Numbered from the stretch's first letter, positions 11,831 to 19,006 are shown. The stretch: 44,997 nt of DNA from Candidatus Gastranaerophilales bacterium (GCA_944326465.1 CALVEB010000016.1:1-44997), one strand, 5' to 3'. Translations and numbers: made by a program. Notes: a model not told the origin generated them from the letters alone.

Positions 11831-13066
11831 CACACATATAGCGCGGCTGTAGCTGTTGTACTTGAGGTTCCAGTAACCGTCACCGCCGCCCGTGTAGGAA
11901 GTGTAGAAGACCCGGCCGTACGCGCCATTCGCACCGTTCTCCTCACTGGACCAGTAGTTGTAGCCATCATATTTGATTGGAGGGTTCTCTTGGTATGCTT
12001 CCTTTACTTTAAGACCTGTTTTGTCTTCGTTCGCTCCTATTGTCACTGCGCTTCCATCGCTTGAGTTTACATATAATTCACTCGCTAATTGGGCTAATTG
12101 CGCTCTTGTTGGTAATTCCATGCCTTTCTGGTCGCATGCTTTTTTAGCTCCTGCCCAATAATTTGTTGAGCAATAGTCGTTGCTATCTCCTGTAGGGTCG
12201 TATGCTTTATCTTCTTCTGTTCCGTCTGAACATGTATTTATTGCTGTATTAGCAGCAAATTCTGTTGACCAGCACATGTCTCCTATCGGGTTATCGCAAG
12301 TTGAAAAGGCTACGCCTGAAGATAATTCAATATCCTTTCCAACTCTATTAGGCCCCTTCTTACCGTTTACATCTACCATGTATGCCATGCAGGATACTTG
12401 TGAACCTTGATCCTCTATAGGATCTTCATAAGGGCATTCCGGCTGGTATGCCATAATTACTGTTGTTCCATCCACAACCACAAAGCTCATGGTATTTGTA
12501 TTAGTTTGCCATTCCTTTAATCCCATGCTGCTTGCAGAAGTGAGACCGTTTGTTTCGATTTCTTCCGGCGCATCATCTTTACCTGTTGTAACGATTTTAG
12601 GTGAATAGCATTTGTTAATGTCTGTGTTATCGCAGGTTTTGATTACTTTCATATAGTTTTTGAAAGTGTTCATGAAATCCTCTGTAGTATCATGCCCTGT
12701 CATTACACCGTCTACGTTCATGCGTCTTACTGTTTCAGTTAACTTCTTTTCCCACAGGTCTTTTGCCGTAGACCATGCTTTTTCATTGTGGTTTTGGATG
12801 AGCCCCGGAAGGGTTAACGCGGCAACGATGCCGATAACCGCTAACGTAATGAGAACCTCGGCTAACGTAAACGCGGCCGCTTTTGAAGTGATTAAGTGAC
12901 TAAGTGATTGAGTGATTAAGTGGTTACTGGAATTAGTGCCTGTGCCTTCGTGACGATTAACGTCTTTTTCAATTGGCTGGATTGCTTCGCGTTCGCTCGC
13001 AATTGTACATGTCAAGCAATTAGGTTCTGTTTTTACGTTTCTGTTTTTGGTATTCTTATTTTTCAT
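11822..13066 (-). CDS. Prepilin-like surface protein with long leader and lectin-like C-terminus
   Basis: 414 residues; AGGAG is well placed before the ATG. Residues 66-92 are a type IV prepilin/pseudopilin N-terminus (FTLAEVLITLAVIGIVAALT) with Glu5 of the mature pilin and Ala at the cleavage -1 position. The leader before it is 65 residues, far longer than usual, and partly encoded by octamer repeats (HLITQSLSHLITSK). The body holds paired cysteines and blocks shared with the paralogue at 30165-31187 (VDGTTVIMAY, VNGKKGPNRVGKDI, YWAGAKKAC). The last 45 residues (YNYWSSEENGANGAYGRVFY onward) resemble DUF1566/Fib_succ_major or C-type-lectin-like tails. Probably assembled by the type IV pilus or type II machinery and exposed outside. 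Divergent from an XRE regulator. Confidence 0.85.
   Translation of the reverse strand: MKNKNTKNRNVKTEPNCLTCTIASEREAIQPIEKDVNRHEGTGTNSSNHLITQSLSHLITSKAAAFTLAEVLITLAVIGIVAALTLPGLIQNHNEKAWSTAKDLWEKKLTETVRRMNVDGVMTGHDTTEDFMNTFKNYMKVIKTCDNTDINKCYSPKIVTTGKDDAPEEIETNGLTSASSMGLKEWQTNTNTMSFVVVDGTTVIMAYQPECPYEDPIEDQGSQVSCMAYMVDVNGKKGPNRVGKDIELSSGVAFSTCDNPIGDMCWSTEFAANTAINTCSDGTEEDKAYDPTGDSNDYCSTNYWAGAKKACDQKGMELPTRAQLAQLASELYVNSSDGSAVTIGANEDKTGLKVKEAYQENPPIKYDGYNYWSSEENGANGAYGRVFYTSYTGGGDGYWNLKYNSYSRAICVSN
11843..11965 (-). other. Variable-region-like GC3-rich tail of the prepilin gene
   Basis: In these 41 codons (from GGC-TAC-AAC-TAC to CGC) 35 end in G or C and none ends in A, while the codons before are AT-rich. 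AAC, TAC, AGC and GGC dominate, as in diversity-generating retroelement variable regions derived from AAC-rich templates. The segment ends 13 bases before a perfect hairpin. No template repeat or reverse transcriptase is in the window. A recent transfer of this domain would also explain the composition. Confidence 0.45.
12884..12922 (-). repeat. Octamer tandem repeat inside the prepilin leader
   Basis: On the coding strand about 4.5 degenerate units of 8 bp: CACTTAAT, CACTCAAT, CACTTAGT, CACTTAAT, CACTTC. It encodes NHLITQSLSHLITS directly before the prepilin motif. Gain or loss of one unit changes the frame, because 8 is not a multiple of 3. Inverted copy at 11767-11800. Confidence 0.75.
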
Positions 13067-13106
13067 ACATGTCTCCTAAAATATCAATATGATGTTATTT
13101 TATATC

Positions 13107-13135
13107 AATATAATGATACCTGCAATCATTATATT
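13107..13135. promoter_or_regulatory. Perfect inverted repeat between prepilin and XRE genes
   Basis: AATATAATGAT (13107-13117), 7-nt centre ACCTGCA, ATCATTATATT (13125-13135). A related direct copy (ATCAATATGATG) lies at 13083-13094. Placed between divergent genes, it is the likely operator of the XRE protein. Confidence 0.6.
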
Positions 13136-13161
13136 CACTTATATTACATTTGTCAACCAGA

Positions 13162-13173
13162 TATAATTTAACA
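13162..13173 (+). promoter_or_regulatory. -10 box 6 nt from the XRE start codon (leaderless mRNA)
   Basis: TATAAT at 13162-13167, then TTAACA, then ATG at 13174. Transcription from this box would start at or next to the A of ATG, and no Shine-Dalgarno exists. TTTGTCAACC stands just upstream; the same pattern occurs at 31265-31287. Confidence 0.6.
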
Positions 13174-13416
13174 ATGGAAAAAAATTTTAAATATATACTG
13201 GGACGTAACATTAAAGCGGAAAGAATGCGTAAAGACATAACTCAGGAACGATTTGCCGAATTAATTAACATGAGTCTGAGTTATGTAAGTAAACTTGAAC
13301 AGGGGCTTATCTCGCCTACGGCAATAACTCTTTTTAAAATGGCTGATATTCTAAGTATTCCAATGGATGAATTTTTTAAAGGTATAGATGTTAAACAATT
13401 GAATACTTATGAGTGA
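13174..13416 (+). CDS. XRE-family regulator divergent from prepilin gene 1
   Basis: 80 residues from the ATG at 13174; an upstream in-frame start would overlap the promoter. Residues 8-64 form a Cro/C1 helix-turn-helix (YILGRNIKAERMRKDITQER, FAELINMSLSYVSKLEQGLI, ILSIPMDEFF), nearly the whole protein, so it is a minimal DNA-binding dimer without a sensor domain. It is a paralogue of the 72-aa regulator at 31288 (shared GRN/ARN-IKAER, LEQGL/LERGL, FKG/LKN ends) with the same genomic position next to a prepilin gene. It likely represses itself and/or the prepilin gene through the 13107-13135 repeat. Confidence 0.88.
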   Translation: MEKNFKYILGRNIKAERMRKDITQERFAELINMSLSYVSKLEQGLISPTAITLFKMADILSIPMDEFFKGIDVKQLNTYE

Positions 13417-13581
13417 TTTTATATTTTGGGGTAAATGTAAACCTGAAGTATATGAATAAAAAATTTCCCTGCTTTTTCTCATTTAAACAAAAGATTAAAA
13501 AACAGGGAAAATAAAAATTGTTCGGATTAGAAAAAATCGCTGCCTGCAGGTAAGACTGAATCCTGACAGTTGAACTGATGT

Positions 13582-14100
13582 TTATTTTTTTTCACGTTCT
13601 TTGCGCTTTTTCTTTTTTATTTCGCATTCAACATCATCTGAAAATTCGCATTCATTACATTCAGCACAATCTTCATCGTAGTCTTCGCACTTGACTCCGG
13701 TAACTTCTGCTTCGTCTTCTGATTCTGCGGCTGGAGTTTCTTCGGGTTGTTCTGTCTCTGTTTCTTCTACAGTTTCAGTTTCTTCTTTAGCAAGCGCTTC
13801 TTTGATTTCTTCTTCGTCCTTAGCTCTGATGACCGGTATAGAAAGCATTAACGCCATCTGATCACCGTCCTGCTCAAGGTTAAGTTCCAGAGCTTCTTTG
13901 TCCATTTCAACATATTTAGAAAGCAATTCAACGAGTTCTTTGCGCATACGCTCCATTAATTCCGGTGTTAAATTTGTTCTGTCCTGCATCAAGACAACAC
14001 GGAGCCTGTTGCAGGCTATGTCTTTTGCATTTGCTTCCTGTTCTGTTTGTCTGAAAAAGCCGATTACTTTATTATATATGTCTGTAAAAATATCTTTCAT
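13582..14100 (-). CDS. minE: MinE, cell-division topological specificity factor, with Cys-rich acidic tail
   Basis: 172 residues; about the first 95 are MinE (NRLRVVLMQDRTNLTPELME, then VEMDKEALELNLEQDGDQMA), preceded by a membrane-binding amphipathic helix. MinE stimulates MinD ATPase and drives the Min oscillation that keeps FtsZ rings at mid-cell. MinE is normally about 80-110 residues; here an acidic Glu/Thr-rich linker (about 100-130) leads to a tail with six cysteines (VKCEDYDEDCAECNECEFSD, then VECEIKKKK) and a Lys/Arg end. The cysteine spacing could bind a metal. It starts one base after the minD stop; third gene of minCDE. Confidence 0.88.
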   Translation of the reverse strand: MKDIFTDIYNKVIGFFRQTEQEANAKDIACNRLRVVLMQDRTNLTPELMERMRKELVELLSKYVEMDKEALELNLEQDGDQMALMLSIPVIRAKDEEEIKEALAKEETETVEETETEQPEETPAAESEDEAEVTGVKCEDYDEDCAECNECEFSDDVECEIKKKKRKEREKK

Positions 14101-14101
14101 C

Positions 14102-14917
14102 CTATTTCTCCTTACCCATTAATCCTGAGAAAAACTTTTTCATTTTACCAACTATACTTGTATCTTCTTCCAGATTGAGGAAAGGAACATCTTCTCCCAT
14201 AATTCTTTTTGCTACATTTTTGTAGGCTTTTCCTGCAGGAGATTTGTCATCATTGACAATAGGCTCTCCTTTGTTTGTTGAGGTAATAATTCCTGTATCC
14301 TCAGGAATTATACCGATTAAATCTGCAGAAAGTATTTCTACAACATCGTCAACACTCATCATATCATTTGATTTTATGAGATTCGGTCGAACTCTGTTAA
14401 TTAAAAGTTTATAAGATTTAATTTCTTCTTTAGCTTCTAAAAGTCCTATAATTCTGTCTGCATCACGTACCGCAGACATTTCAGGTGTTGTTACCACTAT
14501 TGCTTCGCTGGCTCCTGCCACGGCATTTTGGAACCCTTGTTCAATACCTGCCGGACAGTCCACAAGAATAAAATCAAAATCTTTTTTTAATTGTTCACAT
14601 ATATCTTTTAACTGTTGTTCGGTGACTGCAGTTTTGTCACGGGTCTGAGCGGCTGCCAGAAGACACAGATTAGGATTCTTTTTATCTTTAACAAGAGCCT
14701 GTTTTAATTTACAGCGTTCTTCAACAACGTCAACTATTGTGTAAACAATTCTGTTTTCCAGCCCCAGAAGCAAATCAAGGTTACGTAACCCTAAATCAGT
14801 GTCTATCATAACAACTTTTTTGCCTGCTTTAGCCAGTGCTGTTCCTATATTGGCGTTTGTTGTCGTTTTGCCGACTCCGCCTTTACCTGATGTAATTACT
14901 ATTACACGACCGTCCAT
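14102..14917 (-). CDS. minD: MinD, septum site-determining ATPase
   Basis: 271 residues, the usual length. The deviant Walker A ITSGKGGVGKTTTNANIGTA (residues 8-27) with the signature Lys, the switch motif DTDLGLRNLDLLLG and Walker B FILVDCPAGIEQGFQNA are all intact. The C-terminus ends in a basic amphipathic helix (VGKMKKFFSGLMGKEK), the membrane-targeting sequence. It recruits MinC to the membrane and is displaced by MinE. It lies 9 bases after minC and 1 base before minE, a tight operon. Confidence 0.97.
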   Translation of the reverse strand: MDGRVIVITSGKGGVGKTTTNANIGTALAKAGKKVVMIDTDLGLRNLDLLLGLENRIVYTIVDVVEERCKLKQALVKDKKNPNLCLLAAAQTRDKTAVTEQQLKDICEQLKKDFDFILVDCPAGIEQGFQNAVAGASEAIVVTTPEMSAVRDADRIIGLLEAKEEIKSYKLLINRVRPNLIKSNDMMSVDDVVEILSADLIGIIPEDTGIITSTNKGEPIVNDDKSPAGKAYKNVAKRIMGEDVPFLNLEEDTSIVGKMKKFFSGLMGKEK

Positions 14918-14926
14918 TATTTCTCC

Positions 14927-16045
14927 TTAGTTTTCATGTAACTTGCTTATTATAATTTGTTTATTCTTAACTCTTGCTTCTTCAGGAACAAAAGTTTCTG
15001 TTTTCTGGATGTACGGGATATTTATGCTGTCCGGCCGTCTCGCAAAAACATCGGCAATACGTAATTGAATTGCATGCATTTTTAACGCGCGAATTCGGGC
15101 ATATTTGTTGCCGGCAGCTCCGGCATGGGCTATACCGCCCAGAATTCCCCATACTGTTATGTCGCCTTTTGCTTTTATTTCCGAACCCGGGTTTACGTCA
15201 CCTATGATAACAATATTACCTTCGGCTGTAATGCTTTGGCCGGAACGTAATGTCCTTTGGATATATAAAGTAGGTAGCTTTTCTGTCTCCCGTAAACTCT
15301 TTTGCAATTGCGCAAAATCATCACTTTCATCTTCATAAGCTTCTATAACTTCTTTATTCACTTCATCCAGTTTTTTGTTAAAATCTTCAAGTTCGGCAAA
15401 TTCTTCTTTTAAATCTTCTTCATTTTCTGTCAAGGCATCATTTTGAATTATATGTTCAGAAAATTCTGGCGCAGCAACAGATGAAGGTTCTGCGATTTCC
15501 GGCTCTTCTGTTTCGTCCTGAATGTCTGCAGCTTTTGTATCAGTTTCTTCAGATGCAGATTCTGAGGTCTTAAATTCTGTTAATTCAACGGGAGCATTAT
15601 TTTCACTTTCTGCTTTTAGTTTTTGCATTTCTTTGTGAGCGTGAAATGTTTGTTCATCAAGCCCGCTTTCGCCAAAGATTTTATCAAGTGCTTTTTCCAG
15701 TTCTTTGTTAGTTTCCTGCGTTGTATTTTCGTCCTGATCAAACTCGGGTGCCTGAACTCTGTTTTCCAGTTCAGAGACCTTTAAACCTAATTCCATTGCG
15801 GATTCAACAGTAATTCTTGAAAGTGTTGTAACAAATTCTATTTCAGAATTCATTGATTCAACAAGCGCTTTAATGCTCATTAATTCGGACGCGGAAAGAT
15901 CAATATCGCCTAGTTTGAGACATACTTTTTTGCAGTGTGCATCCGGTAAATCAAGAATTGTACTCAACTGATAAATTATTTCAGAAGTTTTTTTTGCATT
16001 GCTGACATCAACAATAAAACCGTTTTCAATATATCCCTGTTCCAT
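14927..16045 (-). CDS. minC: MinC, septum site-determining protein (FtsZ antagonist)
   Basis: 372 residues, long for MinC (about 230). Residues 1-95 are the N-terminal domain that acts on FtsZ (NGFIVDVSNAKKTSEIIYQL; LKLGDIDLSASEL). A roughly 150-residue acidic linker rich in Glu, Ala and Thr follows. The C-terminal beta-helix domain (TLYIQRTLRSGQSITAEGNI, GDVNPGSEIKAKGDITVWG, LGGIAHAGAAGN; about 270-345) binds MinD and is complete. First gene of minCDE. The long acidic linker, like the tail of MinE, is a local peculiarity. Confidence 0.93.
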   Translation of the reverse strand: MEQGYIENGFIVDVSNAKKTSEIIYQLSTILDLPDAHCKKVCLKLGDIDLSASELMSIKALVESMNSEIEFVTTLSRITVESAMELGLKVSELENRVQAPEFDQDENTTQETNKELEKALDKIFGESGLDEQTFHAHKEMQKLKAESENNAPVELTEFKTSESASEETDTKAADIQDETEEPEIAEPSSVAAPEFSEHIIQNDALTENEEDLKEEFAELEDFNKKLDEVNKEVIEAYEDESDDFAQLQKSLRETEKLPTLYIQRTLRSGQSITAEGNIVIIGDVNPGSEIKAKGDITVWGILGGIAHAGAAGNKYARIRALKMHAIQLRIADVFARRPDSINIPYIQKTETFVPEEARVKNKQIIISKLHEN

Positions 16046-16286
16046 TAGATACCTTCCCTAAAATACTGATTTATTCATGAGAATACACGAAATAATATAA
16101 AACATCAACATAATATTTCGAATTGTGAATTATGTAACAGTCTGCATTGTTCTTAAAAATTTCAAAAATCTTTTGCCAGATAACACTATTATTTAAGAAA
16201 TAAAAGATTATACAAAAAATAAAAATTATTTTCAACCAGATACTTGAGTTTGCGGTATAATATTTTTGTCAAAAAAAGGATTGTAT

Positions 16287-17936
16287 ATGAAAAGCGACAA
16301 TATTAAAAAAGGTATTGCAAGAACTCCTCACCGCGGACTATTGATGGCTACAGGAGTCAGTAAAAAGAATATGGATGCGCCATTTATCGGGATTGCCAGC
16401 TCGTTTTCGGATCTTGTTCCGGGGCACATCGGAATGCGGGATTTAGAACGCCAGATTGAAAAAGGTATTCATTCAGCGGGCGGTCAGGCATTTATTTTTG
16501 GCGTGCCCGCTGTTTGCGACGGTATTGCTATGGGACATAGCGGAATGCGATATTCTCTGCCTTCACGCGATCTTATCGCAGATTGCGTTGAAACAGTCGC
16601 TGCCGCGCATCAGCTTGACGGTATTGTATTACTCTCTAATTGCGACAAAATAACCCCCGGGATGCTCATAGGAGCTTTAAGATTAAATATTCCTGCAATT
16701 ATTGTAACCGCAGGTCCTATGCTCGACGGCCACTGGCACGATCAAGACAAGTTAACAATGATTTCCGGCTCTTTTGAAGCTGTTGGGCGCTATAGAAACG
16801 GTGAAATCACGGAAGCATGTTTAAAATGTCTGGAAGAAGAATCCTGTCCATCCGCCGGTTCCTGTCAGGGAATGTACACCGCTAACACAATGGCCTGTCT
16901 CACCGAAGTCATGGGTATGAGTTTGCCTTACTGTGCGTCCGCCTCTGCTGCTTCCTCAAGAAAACGCCGTATCGCCTTTGAAAGCGGATTACAGATTGTC
17001 GAACTGGTCAAAAACAACATTAAACCCGCTGATATAATAACCAAAGCAAGTCTTACAAATGCAATTATAACTTCTCTGGCTGTTGGAGGCTCTACTAATA
17101 CCTTCCTGCATTTACTGGCTATTGCAAACGCAGGCGGCATTGATATCACATTAGATGATTTTGACAGATTAAGCCGCGAAATTCATCAAATCGTTAAAAT
17201 TAATCCGTCATCAAAATTAACTATGACCGATTTTCACAATGCAGGCGGAATACCAGCAGTTATGAAATCTTTGAAAAATGTGCTACATAACGGAAAAACA
17301 GTCAGCGGACTTCAAACTAAAGAAATAATAGAACAGGCCTGGGCTGATACTTCAGTAATCCCTGAATACGATGCATCAAAATATTCACAGGCCGGTCTGG
17401 GGGTCTTATACGGGAACCTTGCAAAAGACGGGGCAGTAATTAAAATTTCAGGTGTTGACGAAAACTGTATGGTATTTGAAGGCACAGCGCAGCCTTTTGA
17501 CAGTGAAGAAGAAGCAATGACAGCATTAGAAGAAAACAAAATAAAAGCCGGCGATGTAATAGTAATTCGTTACGAAGGACCTAAAGGCGGTCCAGGTATG
17601 CGTGAAATGCTCGCGCCGACATCATTGCTTGTAGGGAAAGGATTAGATACTAAATGCGCCCTCATAACAGACGGAAGATTTTCCGGCGGCACACGCGGAA
17701 TCTGTGTAGGACATATCTGTCCGGAAGCTGCAAATGGCGGGACAATCGCACTTGTTAAAAAGGGTGATAGAATAAAAATAGATATCCCTAATCGCTCAAT
17801 AGAACTGCTTGTATCTAAAGACGAACTTACTAAACGCAAAGCTGCCTTAAAACCATTTGAATTAAAATGCAAGTCAGGATATCTGGCCAAGTATGCTAAA
17901 AATGTACAGGATGCCAGCCACGGAGCAATAGTTTAA
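16287..17936 (+). CDS. ilvD: Dihydroxy-acid dehydratase
   Basis: 549 residues from the ATG at 16287, with AAAGGA 6 nt upstream; an in-frame TTG at 16266 is less likely. Iron-sulfur ligands expected in VCDGIAMGHSGM, SNCDKITPGM and GSCQGMYTANTM are present, and GRFSGGTRGICVGHICPEA near the C-terminus is diagnostic. It converts 2,3-dihydroxy-isovalerate and 2,3-dihydroxy-3-methylvalerate to the keto acids of valine and isoleucine synthesis. TATAAT lies at 16256-16261, and no attenuator or T-box is seen in the 240 bases upstream. It stands alone without other ilv genes, divergent from minC. Confidence 0.96.
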   Translation: MKSDNIKKGIARTPHRGLLMATGVSKKNMDAPFIGIASSFSDLVPGHIGMRDLERQIEKGIHSAGGQAFIFGVPAVCDGIAMGHSGMRYSLPSRDLIADCVETVAAAHQLDGIVLLSNCDKITPGMLIGALRLNIPAIIVTAGPMLDGHWHDQDKLTMISGSFEAVGRYRNGEITEACLKCLEEESCPSAGSCQGMYTANTMACLTEVMGMSLPYCASASAASSRKRRIAFESGLQIVELVKNNIKPADIITKASLTNAIITSLAVGGSTNTFLHLLAIANAGGIDITLDDFDRLSREIHQIVKINPSSKLTMTDFHNAGGIPAVMKSLKNVLHNGKTVSGLQTKEIIEQAWADTSVIPEYDASKYSQAGLGVLYGNLAKDGAVIKISGVDENCMVFEGTAQPFDSEEEAMTALEENKIKAGDVIVIRYEGPKGGPGMREMLAPTSLLVGKGLDTKCALITDGRFSGGTRGICVGHICPEAANGGTIALVKKGDRIKIDIPNRSIELLVSKDELTKRKAALKPFELKCKSGYLAKYAKNVQDASHGAIV

Positions 17937-17965
17937 GCTATTTTAAATGAGTATATGCCTTTTCT

Positions 17966-18080
17966 GCCGAATATTAGGGGCTTTTACGCATTCTAAATTT
18001 CTTCAAAAGGCGACAGCTCGGGCATCGATTCAATGTATAGGAGCGGACTTCGTCCGATCGTGCTTCCACACTCTGCAAAA
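17966..18080 (+). repeat. Dispersed repeat, copy 1 (GCCGAATATTAG type)
   Basis: About 115 nt. Shares with copy 2 the blocks GCCGAATATTAGG, CTTTTACGCATTCTAA, TTTCTTCAAAAGGCGAC and GCGGACTTCGTCCG. The last is a hairpin (GGAC-TTC-GTCC). No coding function. Confidence 0.8.
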
Positions 18081-18120
18081 TAATTACCCGACTCGCTAAA
18101 TCATTCATTAATGATAAAAA

Positions 18121-18240
18121 GCCGAATATTAGGAGCTTTTACGCATTCTAAGTTTCTTCAAAAGGCGACGGCTCGGGCACCGTTCCAATGTAGAAAAGCG
18201 GACTTCGTCCGCTCGTGCCTCTGCTCGCACGCAAAAAAAA
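18121..18240 (+). repeat. Dispersed repeat, copy 2
   Basis: About 120 nt, roughly 85 percent similar to copy 1 by eye, same orientation, 40 bases apart. A short reading frame that runs through it is a by-product. Its end abuts the terminator of the candidate small RNA. Confidence 0.8.
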
Positions 18241-18373
18241 CCACTCATAATAATGAGTGGGTCGTTTTCTGCATCCTAATGGTCTCTTTAGTGTTTATTA
18301 TTTAGGAGTTTATATGTTTTGGGGTTAATGAATTCTATTTATATTTAGTGTTTCGACTACACTTAAATCTTAT
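18233..18373 (-). ncRNA. Candidate small RNA with its own promoter and terminator
   Basis: On the minus strand TTGACA (18408-18403), exactly 17 nt, CATAAT (18385-18380), then about 140 nt, then a perfect terminator CCACTCAT-TATT-ATGAGTGG (18260-18241) with eight T (18240-18233). No open frame longer than a few codons lies between. The unpaired middle contains AACTCCTAAATAA, complementary to a Shine-Dalgarno core, as in trans-acting small RNAs. No known class recognised. Confidence 0.6.
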
Positions 18374-18554
18374 GTTATTATTATGCACTAAAGTAGAATG
18401 AATGTCAAGTAATCTTTTTGATAAAATTTTACCCAAAAGTCGAAAATGCCCTATTTAGTGTGGTTTTTACACTTTACAAAACTTAATAATATGTTATGGA
18501 TTAAGTAAATCAGGGTATATTACATGCGCGGGAGGACTATCTAATAAAATTACA

Positions 18555-18570
18555 GTTAACAATTGTTAAC
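18555..18570. promoter_or_regulatory. Perfect 16-bp palindrome GTTAACAATTGTTAAC
   Basis: Lies 11 bases before the shared upstream module of the 18647 gene, so it is a plausible extra operator. It is not found before the other gene with that module (27602). Confidence 0.45.
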
Positions 18571-18581
18571 AAAGCCCAATC

Positions 18582-18630
18582 AAAAAAGGCAATTTTTTAA
18601 TCAGTATATACTTTATATATACAAGAGTAT
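18582..18630 (+). promoter_or_regulatory. Shared upstream module, copy A
   Basis: AAAAAAGGCAATTTT (18582-18596), TATATACTTTATATA (18605-18619) and AAGAGTAT (18623-18630). The same three blocks occur at 27534-27582 with the same distances: 17 nt from GGC to TATATAC and 18 nt from TATATAC to AAGAGTAT. Likely a promoter plus activator or special sigma-factor site defining a small regulon. Confidence 0.6.
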
Positions 18631-18646
18631 AAAAAGGAAAAACATC

Positions 18647-19006
18647 ATGGCTCACCAGAATGATCCAATCGCTCCAATCGGTGGTCCGCAGCTTAACAAT
18701 GTTCAGGATAGATATGAAGCCTATAACACAAGCGCCACCGAAACACGAACGGTTACAACAAATAACAATCCATTAAAAACAAACTTTGTAACCCAGTTGT
18801 ATCAAAGTACAGCTGCAAGGCATGCCGGTACAATTGATTTGACTAATCCGGATGCGTTCAGGGGCTCAAAAGGGCTTGGCTTATTCCAGATAAACTACAA
18901 TGCAGATTCGCCTTTCAGTCCATATGCTGTCGGTGATTTAAGGGGCGCGTATGACGAATTTGGACAGCTTATTCCAAAAGGTCAGAATTTGAATTTATAC
19001 AGTTAA
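18647..19006 (+). CDS. Orphan small hypothetical protein (119 aa)
   Basis: 119 residues from the ATG at 18647 (MAHQNDPIAPIGGPQLNNVQ), chosen for AAAAGG 11 nt upstream; an upstream TTG would put the promoter module inside the gene. No signal peptide, membrane segment or cysteine. Rich in Asn, Gln, Tyr and Gly, so probably loosely structured (LFQINYNADSPFSPYAVGDL near the end). No family recognised. The promoter block is shared with the unrelated 151-aa gene at 27602; one thought is secreted structural or flagellar-type export substrates. A bidirectional terminator follows 5 bases after the stop. Confidence 0.7.
   Translation: MAHQNDPIAPIGGPQLNNVQDRYEAYNTSATETRTVTTNNNPLKTNFVTQLYQSTAARHAGTIDLTNPDAFRGSKGLGLFQINYNADSPFSPYAVGDLRGAYDEFGQLIPKGQNLNLYS

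Noticed and set aside
16046-16286. T-box or attenuator before ilvD
   Set aside because: No T-box sequence, leader peptide of branched-chain codons or terminator hairpin is visible.
18111-18305. Plus-strand frame of 64 codons
   Set aside because: Runs through dispersed repeat copy 2 and the terminator of the candidate small RNA; a by-product of the repeat.
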